A DNA stretch of 64,000 bases from DATKZM01 sp035527975 (GTDB lineage: Bacteria > Pseudomonadota > Alphaproteobacteria > JAPULJ01), in NCBI GenBank assembly GCA_035527975.1, contig DATKZM010000068.1, positions 62,001 through 126,000 on the forward strand, written 5' to 3'. The notes beneath the pieces are model-generated. The model saw nothing but the letters and a program-made list of their open reading frames with translations, had not been told where the DNA came from and made no database searches. The translations under genes and the position numbers were made by a program. Positions 59,085 through 64,000 of this stretch are shown here, piece after piece (within the stretch, counting starts at the first letter, position 1; the number at the start of each line of letters is the position of its first letter).

Positions 59085-61199
59085 TCAGGCCTTGAAGTTG
59101 AATACGAGATTTGCCTGCTCGTCGGTCAATATCGTCTGTCCGGGATGCGCGACTATGGTGTTGCCGGCGTATTCGATCACCGCGGGGCCCGCAATCCGCG
59201 CACCGGCGCCCAGGGCGCCCCCCGCATAGATCGGCACGTCGTCTGTCGGCGATCCACCGAAATAGACGGTGCGCGAATGCGACGGGCGCGTTGTGCCGGC
59301 TTTGCCGCCGCCGGATCTCGGCAGGTCGCGCTTGGTCACCTGGCCCGTGGCATCGGCGCGGAACGTCACCATTTCGATGCCGGCGGCCCGGTGTGCCGTG
59401 CCGGCGCCATAAGAACGTTCATACGTCGCCACGAACCGGTCGAAGACATCGGATAGATCGCTGTCGGTCCGGACCACGCCCGGCACGCCAACGTTGAGCG
59501 CGTGCGCCTGGCCGACGAAACGCATGTCGATCGAAAGGGCGACCCCGACGTCGTCGGTGTCGATGCCCCAACCCGCGATGGTTTCGGCTGCGCTTTGGCT
59601 GACATCATTGAGGGCCTCGGCCACCGCCTCAACCGCGATCGGCTCCGCAAGCGGGTGAGACCGGGCCACCGAATAGCGCAAGTCGGACATCACCAACCCA
59701 TAGGCCGACAAGGCCGTCGCCGCGCCGGCGCCGGGTATGATCACCTTCGGGACGCCCGACTCCTCGCCCAGCACGCCGGCATGGATCGGACCGCATCCCC
59801 CGAACGCGACCATCACGAAATCGCGCACGTCATAGCCGCGTTCGATGGTGACCTTGTGGATGAGGTCGGCCATCTGGCTGATGACGACGCGGTAGATGCC
59901 GTCGGCGGCTTCGTAGACATCGATATCGAGCGGCCGCGCCACATGTTCCTCGATTGCCGTCACCGAACGCTGGCGATCGACTTGCATACGGCCGCCCAGG
60001 AAGTTATCCGGGCTGAGATACCCCAGCACCAGAAAGGCGTCGGTTACCGTTGGGCGCGTGCCGCCGCGGCCGTAGCAGGCCGGCCCCGGTTCGGCCGCCG
60101 CGCTCTGCGGACCGACTTTGAGCACGCCCTCCTCGACACGGGCTATGCTGCCGCCGCCGGCGCCGATCGCGGTGATGTCTATCATGGGATTGGCGATGCG
60201 CCAGCGCGCCTCGTAAGGAGCAAGCCGCGGCGTCAGCGGAAAGTTCTCCATCACCGGCACGCCGTCATGGACGAGGCTCACCTCGAAGCTCGTTCCGCCC
60301 ATGTCGATCGCGATGACGTTGGGTTCTCCCAGCTCGTCGCCGACCTGCTTTGCGCCGAGCACGCCGGCCGCCAAGCCCGACAACATCGTCGTCACCGCCC
60401 GGTCCGGCGCCGCTTCGCCAGGGATCAGCCCGCCGTCCGACTGCATCAAAAGCAGCGGCCGGGTCAGGCCCGCACCTGCCAATGAGCTCTTGAGCTTATG
60501 AACGTAGCGATCGAGCACCGGCCCCAGATAAGCGTTGATCACCGCCGTGGTGGTCCGCTCATACTCACCGATCACCGGGACGAGGCTGCTGGCGACCGAG
60601 ACCGGCAATCGTGGCGCCATGTCCCGCACCATCGCGCGCAGACGCAATTCGTGCGCCGGATTGCGGAACGCCCACAAGAGCGAAATGGCGATCGCCTCGA
60701 CATCGTGATCCAGCAAGGATTGTATGGCGCGCCGTGCGTCATCCTCATCGAGCTCGAGCACCACCCGGCCGGCGTGGTCGATCCGCTCGGCGACCTCTTC
60801 GGTGAGCGAATACGGAACCAGCGGCTCGGGCTTCACGGCGCGGCTGAACCTTGCCTTCTCACCCTCCGGCACGCCCACCCCGCGCGCGGCCTTCATCAGA
60901 ATGAAGTGATCGCGAAAGCCGCGGGTCGTGATCAGGCCGACCCTGGCGCCGCGGCGCTGGACCATGGCGTTGACGGTGGCGGTGGTTCCGTGCGCGAGTT
61001 TGACCGTGTTCGCCAGCAAGGAATTCATGGACACGCCCGCCGATTCGGCGAGGCGTTCAAGTGAATTGATGACCCCGATAGAAAGATCGTCCGGCGTCGA
61101 CGGTGTCTTCGCCAGGTGAAGCTGGCCCTCGGAATCGATCGCCAGCGCATCTGTAAACGTGCCGCCGGTATCCACACCAACCCAGTACGACTTCTCCAA
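59085..61199 (-). CDS. hyuA: Hydantoinase A/oxoprolinase family protein (ATPase subunit)
   Basis: 704-residue HyuA-type subunit, which phosphorylates the substrate with ATP in an actin-like/ASKHA fold. The N-terminal phosphate motif is GVDTGGTFTDA (about 8-18). Further typical segments are VKLAHGTTATVNAMVQRRGARVGLITT (by position 67-93), NVIAIDMGGTSFEVSLV (about 300), IGAGGGSIARVEEG and VAFGGCGPIHA (about 465). It is the first of the coupled set hyuA-hyuB-M24-M24 and lies 117 nt after the TRAP permease gene on the same strand. The substrate, for instance N-methylhydantoin, hydantoin, oxoproline or an aryl ketone, cannot be read from sequence. Confidence 0.92.
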   Translation of the reverse strand: MEKSYWVGVDTGGTFTDALAIDSEGQLHLAKTPSTPDDLSIGVINSLERLAESAGVSMNSLLANTVKLAHGTTATVNAMVQRRGARVGLITTRGFRDHFILMKAARGVGVPEGEKARFSRAVKPEPLVPYSLTEEVAERIDHAGRVVLELDEDDARRAIQSLLDHDVEAIAISLLWAFRNPAHELRLRAMVRDMAPRLPVSVASSLVPVIGEYERTTTAVINAYLGPVLDRYVHKLKSSLAGAGLTRPLLLMQSDGGLIPGEAAPDRAVTTMLSGLAAGVLGAKQVGDELGEPNVIAIDMGGTSFEVSLVHDGVPVMENFPLTPRLAPYEARWRIANPMIDITAIGAGGGSIARVEEGVLKVGPQSAAAEPGPACYGRGGTRPTVTDAFLVLGYLSPDNFLGGRMQVDRQRSVTAIEEHVARPLDIDVYEAADGIYRVVISQMADLIHKVTIERGYDVRDFVMVAFGGCGPIHAGVLGEESGVPKVIIPGAGAATALSAYGLVMSDLRYSVARSHPLAEPIAVEAVAEALNDVSQSAAETIAGWGIDTDDVGVALSIDMRFVGQAHALNVGVPGVVRTDSDLSDVFDRFVATYERSYGAGTAHRAAGIEMVTFRADATGQVTKRDLPRSGGGKAGTTRPSHSRTVYFGGSPTDDVPIYAGGALGAGARIAGPAVIEYAGNTIVAHPGQTILTDEQANLVFNFKA

Positions 61200-61316
61200 G
61201 GCGGCGCTCCTACGTCGTTGGTGTCTGCCGGGCGGCAGACCTATTGGCGTGGGCGCGGGCGCCGACGGGGGGCCCTCCGGCCGGCCCGGCGCGCCGATCT
61301 CGGCACCACGCGAACA

Positions 61317-62609
61317 TCACGACATCATCCCGGGCAAAACGAGAGACAACCACGGGATCAAAATGATGACGGCCAGTCGCCCGATGTCCGCGAAAATGAA
61401 CGGCAGCACGCCCCGAAATATCGTTCCGGTCGGCACATCCTGAAGCGTCGCCCGCAACACGAATATGTTGAGCCCGATGGGCGGCGTAATCAGGCTGATC
61501 TCGATCGACAGGACGACAACGATGCCGAACCAGACAAGGTCGTAACCGAGCCCGCCGACGATCGGATAGAACATCGGCACGGTCAGCAGCATCATCGACA
61601 GGCTTTCCAGGATGCAGCCGAGCACGAAGAGGATCGAGACGATAACGAAAATCACCACAAGCGCCGGCAGGTCGACCCCGCGCACCCAAGCCGCCAGCGC
61701 GTTCGGGACGCCGGTGACGTCGAGGAAATTGGCAAACATGAGCGCGCCGAGGAGAACCGCAAAGATCATCGACGTCGTCCGACCGGAGTCGATCAGCACC
61801 GCGAGCAGGTTTCGCGCCGACAGGGTCCGCCGGGCCAGGCTGAGAAAAAACGCGCCGGCGGCGCCGATCCCGGCCGCTTCGGTCGGGGTAAACGCGCCGA
61901 CATAGATGCCGCCGATCACAAGGACGAAGAGCGAGGTGATGCCGCCGACGGACCCGGTCGCGCGCAGGCGCTGCCGCCAATCCGACCGGTCGCCCGCGGG
62001 GCCATCCTCCGGCCGGCGCCAGGTCACGTAGACGATGGCCGACATATAGCCAAGGATCCCCAGCGCGCCCGGGATGATCCCGGCCACGAACAGCTTGGCG
62101 ATGCTGGTTTCGGTCATAATCCCGTAGATCACCAGGATGACCGAGGGCGGGATCATAATTCCGAGAGTACCGCCAGCGGCGATCGCGCCGGCCGCCAAGC
62201 TGTCAGCGTAACCGCGCGCGCGCATCTGCGGCATGGCGACCTTGCTGATGGTCGCCGCGGTCGCCAGGCTCGATCCGCAGACCGCGGCAAATCCGCCGCA
62301 GGCGATGACGGTCGCCATCGCCAGCCCGCCCTTGCGATGGCCGAGATAGGCATAACCGGCGTCGTATAGCTCCTGGGCCATCCGCGACTGAGCGACGAAG
62401 TTGCCCATGATGACGAACAGAGGCAGCACCGAGAGCTCGTAGTTGACGACCGAGTCAAAGAGGATTTGCCCCATCATGTTGAGCGCGCCGGCCCAGCCCG
62501 TCAGGGCGGCGAACCCAACGATGCCGACGAGCGCCATGCCGAAGCCGACCGGCACCCCCGCGAACAACAACAGGAAAACACATCCAAAGCCCAGGGCCGC
62601 CGCCAGCAT
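61317..62609 (-). CDS. dctM: TRAP transporter large permease (DctM)
   Basis: 430-residue membrane protein with about 12-13 helices. Family signatures are VCGSSLATAATISKVAMPQM (by position 119-138), AAGGTLGIMIPPSVILVIYG (about 149-168) and LITPPIGLNIFVLRA near the end. The ATG at 62609 shares one base with the dctQ stop (TGATG), which couples the two. It carries the substrate across the membrane using a sodium or proton gradient. The long open frame upstream is dctQ in another frame. The ligand is set by the partial DctP at the window end and is unknown. Confidence 0.94.
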   Translation of the reverse strand: MLAAALGFGCVFLLLFAGVPVGFGMALVGIVGFAALTGWAGALNMMGQILFDSVVNYELSVLPLFVIMGNFVAQSRMAQELYDAGYAYLGHRKGGLAMATVIACGGFAAVCGSSLATAATISKVAMPQMRARGYADSLAAGAIAAGGTLGIMIPPSVILVIYGIMTETSIAKLFVAGIIPGALGILGYMSAIVYVTWRRPEDGPAGDRSDWRQRLRATGSVGGITSLFVLVIGGIYVGAFTPTEAAGIGAAGAFFLSLARRTLSARNLLAVLIDSGRTTSMIFAVLLGALMFANFLDVTGVPNALAAWVRGVDLPALVVIFVIVSILFVLGCILESLSMMLLTVPMFYPIVGGLGYDLVWFGIVVVLSIEISLITPPIGLNIFVLRATLQDVPTGTIFRGVLPFIFADIGRLAVIILIPWLSLVLPGMMS

Positions 62610-63112
62610 CAGCGGTTTGTCCGCGGCGGTCCGACCAGTTTCAGCGCATTGGCGAGGGAGAACAGGGTGGCGATCCCCGCCGTCAAGCACATGAAAAAGG
62701 CGAACGGGTACTGGGCGATCCTGAGAAACATTGTGGCGTCCCCATAGTCCCAGAACCGCTCCGCCAGGACCCACAAGCGCCAGGTGAAGACGCCGAGCAC
62801 GAACGTGGACACCAGGCTGGCAAAGATATTCAGAAATCTTCTGAGCCCGGGCGGAACGAGCGATTCGATGAGACTGACGGTTATGTGTCCCGATTTGCGG
62901 GTGACGAGCGGAAAGCCCGCAAAGACGATCACGCCCATCGCCAGCTTTATGACTTCATAGGCGGCCTTCAAAGGTGCGTTGAAGACATACCGGCCGATCA
63001 CATCGGTAAAGGTGAGCGCCATGATGCCGAACAGCAGGACGGCGATACAGATCCCCAATCCCTTCTCAAGATACTCAAAAAGCAGATTACCCCCGTGAGA
63101 AAATCTAATCAT
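62609..63112 (-). CDS. dctQ: TRAP transporter small permease (DctQ)
   Basis: 167-residue protein with four membrane helices (about 15-37, 50-68, 88-110 and 125-150). It is typical of DctQ, including FTDVIGRYVFNAPLKAAYE (by position 31-49) and VFAGFPLVTRKSGHITV (about 58-74). The small subunit joins DctM in the membrane. Its start at 63112 has only a weak ribosome site. It lies 258 nt after dctP, and a strong hairpin in that gap suggests that it is expressed at a lower level than the binding protein. Confidence 0.92.
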   Translation of the reverse strand: MIRFSHGGNLLFEYLEKGLGICIAVLLFGIMALTFTDVIGRYVFNAPLKAAYEVIKLAMGVIVFAGFPLVTRKSGHITVSLIESLVPPGLRRFLNIFASLVSTFVLGVFTWRLWVLAERFWDYGDATMFLRIAQYPFAFFMCLTAGIATLFSLANALKLVGPPRTNR

Positions 63113-63292
63113 GTCGGGGGCTTTGATCTTTGTGTTTCCTGGCAGTCCATCATTGCAGTCAAGCCCCGTGGCTCACATAGGCGCAACGAGCCTGACGACG
63201 AAACGTGAGCAGGACTTAAAGGTCGCGGCACGTCCACTGCGCCACGACCATGCGACGCGCAGTTGATTTTGGCGAACTTTCGCCGCCATGAG

Positions 63293-63320
63293 CCCCGCCC
63301 CGCTGCCAGGCGGGGCGGGG
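63293..63320 (-). terminator. GC-rich hairpin between dctP and dctQ
   Basis: Perfect 11-bp stem (CCCCGCCCCGC with its complement) and a 6-nt loop, 50 nt after the dctP stop. No T-run follows on the minus strand. It probably protects or partly ends the dctP transcript, raising binding-protein levels over the permeases. Confidence 0.55.
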
Positions 63321-63370
63321 GCCAAGCGGGCGCGCAAGGCATTCCCTCTGCCGATCAGCGGCCGTCGTTG

Positions 63371-64000
63371 TTACTTCTTCATCGGCTTATAGGCCGCCGC
63401 TTGGGCGCGGTAGTATTTCAGGGCCGCTTTCGCATCGACCCCCTTCTTGGATGCTGCGGCGATCCAGGCCGTTTCGATGGCCATCGCCTGCTTGGCCAGT
63501 TCCGCCCGGTCTGCGGCGCTGAGCGTATGGGTTACCATGCCGGCTTTTTTCAGCGTCACCGCCGCCGCGCGTGCCTTCTGATCCCACACCGAGCCAGCCA
63601 GTGCCGCGAAGCGCTCACCGGATACGCGTTCGATGGCTGCCTGGTCGGACTTCGACAGGGCATCCCACTTTCCCTGGTTCATCACGAGGAAGAAGCTCGC
63701 GTTGAAGAAGCCGCCGTCGACATGCGTTGCGTTCTTGATGAAGGATGCCAGCCTGAAGCTAACGATGGAATCGGTGCTGAAGAAGGTTCCGTCGATCACG
63801 CCCTTGGAAAGCATCTCATAGGCTTTAGAAACGGTCGCGGAAATCGGCACGCCGCCGAAATTCTGAAGCAAGCGTGACGTTGTCGGATTGGGAACCCGGA
63901 TCTTCATCCCCTTGAGATCGGCAATGGACCTGATCGCCTTACCGGTCGTGAAGATGCCACCTTTGGCATGGGTGTGGACGGCGATGACCTTGGTGCCGCG
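63371..64000 (-). CDS. dctP: TRAP transporter substrate-binding protein DctP (partial, C-terminal 209 residues)
   Basis: The frame is open from the window edge to the TAA at 63371, giving the C-terminal 209 residues of a DctP-family periplasmic protein. SIADLKGMKIRVPNPTTSRLLQNFGGVPISA (by position 27-57) is the characteristic ligand-binding segment with the conserved Arg (IRVP). YEMLSKGVIDGTFFS follows. The N-terminus and signal peptide lie beyond the window. It is upstream of dctQ and dctM in the same direction, so the order is P-Q-M. A 258-bp gap with a strong hairpin separates it from dctQ. Confidence 0.93.
   Translation of the reverse strand, partial: RGTKVIAVHTHAKGGIFTTGKAIRSIADLKGMKIRVPNPTTSRLLQNFGGVPISATVSKAYEMLSKGVIDGTFFSTDSIVSFRLASFIKNATHVDGGFFNASFFLVMNQGKWDALSKSDQAAIERVSGERFAALAGSVWDQKARAAAVTLKKAGMVTHTLSAADRAELAKQAMAIETAWIAAASKKGVDAKAALKYYRAQAAAYKPMKK

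Overview
The window is GC-rich, densely coding DNA that looks like the chromosome of an alphaproteobacterium, perhaps a Rhodospirillales-like environmental lineage. The grounds are an aerobic-type CobN/CobW cobalamin set with CbtAB, a histidine route through HutF and HutG, several Liv-type ABC transporters, a TRAP transporter and many short-chain dehydrogenases. The lineage is an inference. No rRNA, tRNA, transposase, phage gene or CRISPR array was seen.

Region by region. (1) 1-5922 is a cobalamin block. A cobalamin riboswitch (about 3685-3865) leads a minus-strand operon cbtB-cbtA-cobU-cobW-cobN, with cobN cut by the window edge. cobT (minus) and cobS (plus) diverge next to it. (2) 5952-17716 is a mixed metabolic region: a quinone oxidoreductase, an FAD monooxygenase, a decayed amidohydrolase remnant, an NYN/LOTUS-type protein, a pirin, an MFS carrier, a CinA-like protein, a DapA-like aldolase and two divergent SDRs. 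It ends with a TetR gene, a core MetE-like methyltransferase and a 54-residue rubredoxin, with a TetR-type dyad in between. (3) 17888-33249 looks like a catabolic neighbourhood: LysR, MBL hydrolase, a 3-hydroxyisobutyrate-dehydrogenase-like enzyme, two carboxymuconolactone decarboxylase (CMD) homologues, an SCP2-like protein plus alpha/beta hydrolase, NIPSNAP, an SDR/quinone-reductase/SDR operon, a Liv ABC transporter with a LivM-LivG fusion, a cyclase and an orphan PaaA-like diiron protein.

(4) 33268-41955 is a histidine utilisation locus: hutC-hutU-hutG-hutF-hutH on the minus strand, and a PhyH-type dioxygenase plus hutI on the plus strand. A perfect 24-bp palindrome (39762-39785), the likely HutC operator, lies just before the dioxygenase. 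(5) 42186-54546 holds a DsbA-like isomerase, an acyl-CoA ligase and a LysR gene. A Rieske-oxygenase operon follows, continuing with an unknown partner protein, LivH, LivM, a LivG-LivF fusion, an orphan DUF1116 protein and a periplasmic binding protein; a DUF488 gene follows. (6) 54578-64000 is a minus-strand run: TRAP transporter dctP(partial)-dctQ-dctM, hydantoinase A and B, and two M24 'pita-bread' proteins that have both lost four of five metal ligands. This last block is the best candidate for an uncharacterised uptake-and-hydrolysis pathway, perhaps for a cyclic amide, ureido or guanidino compound.
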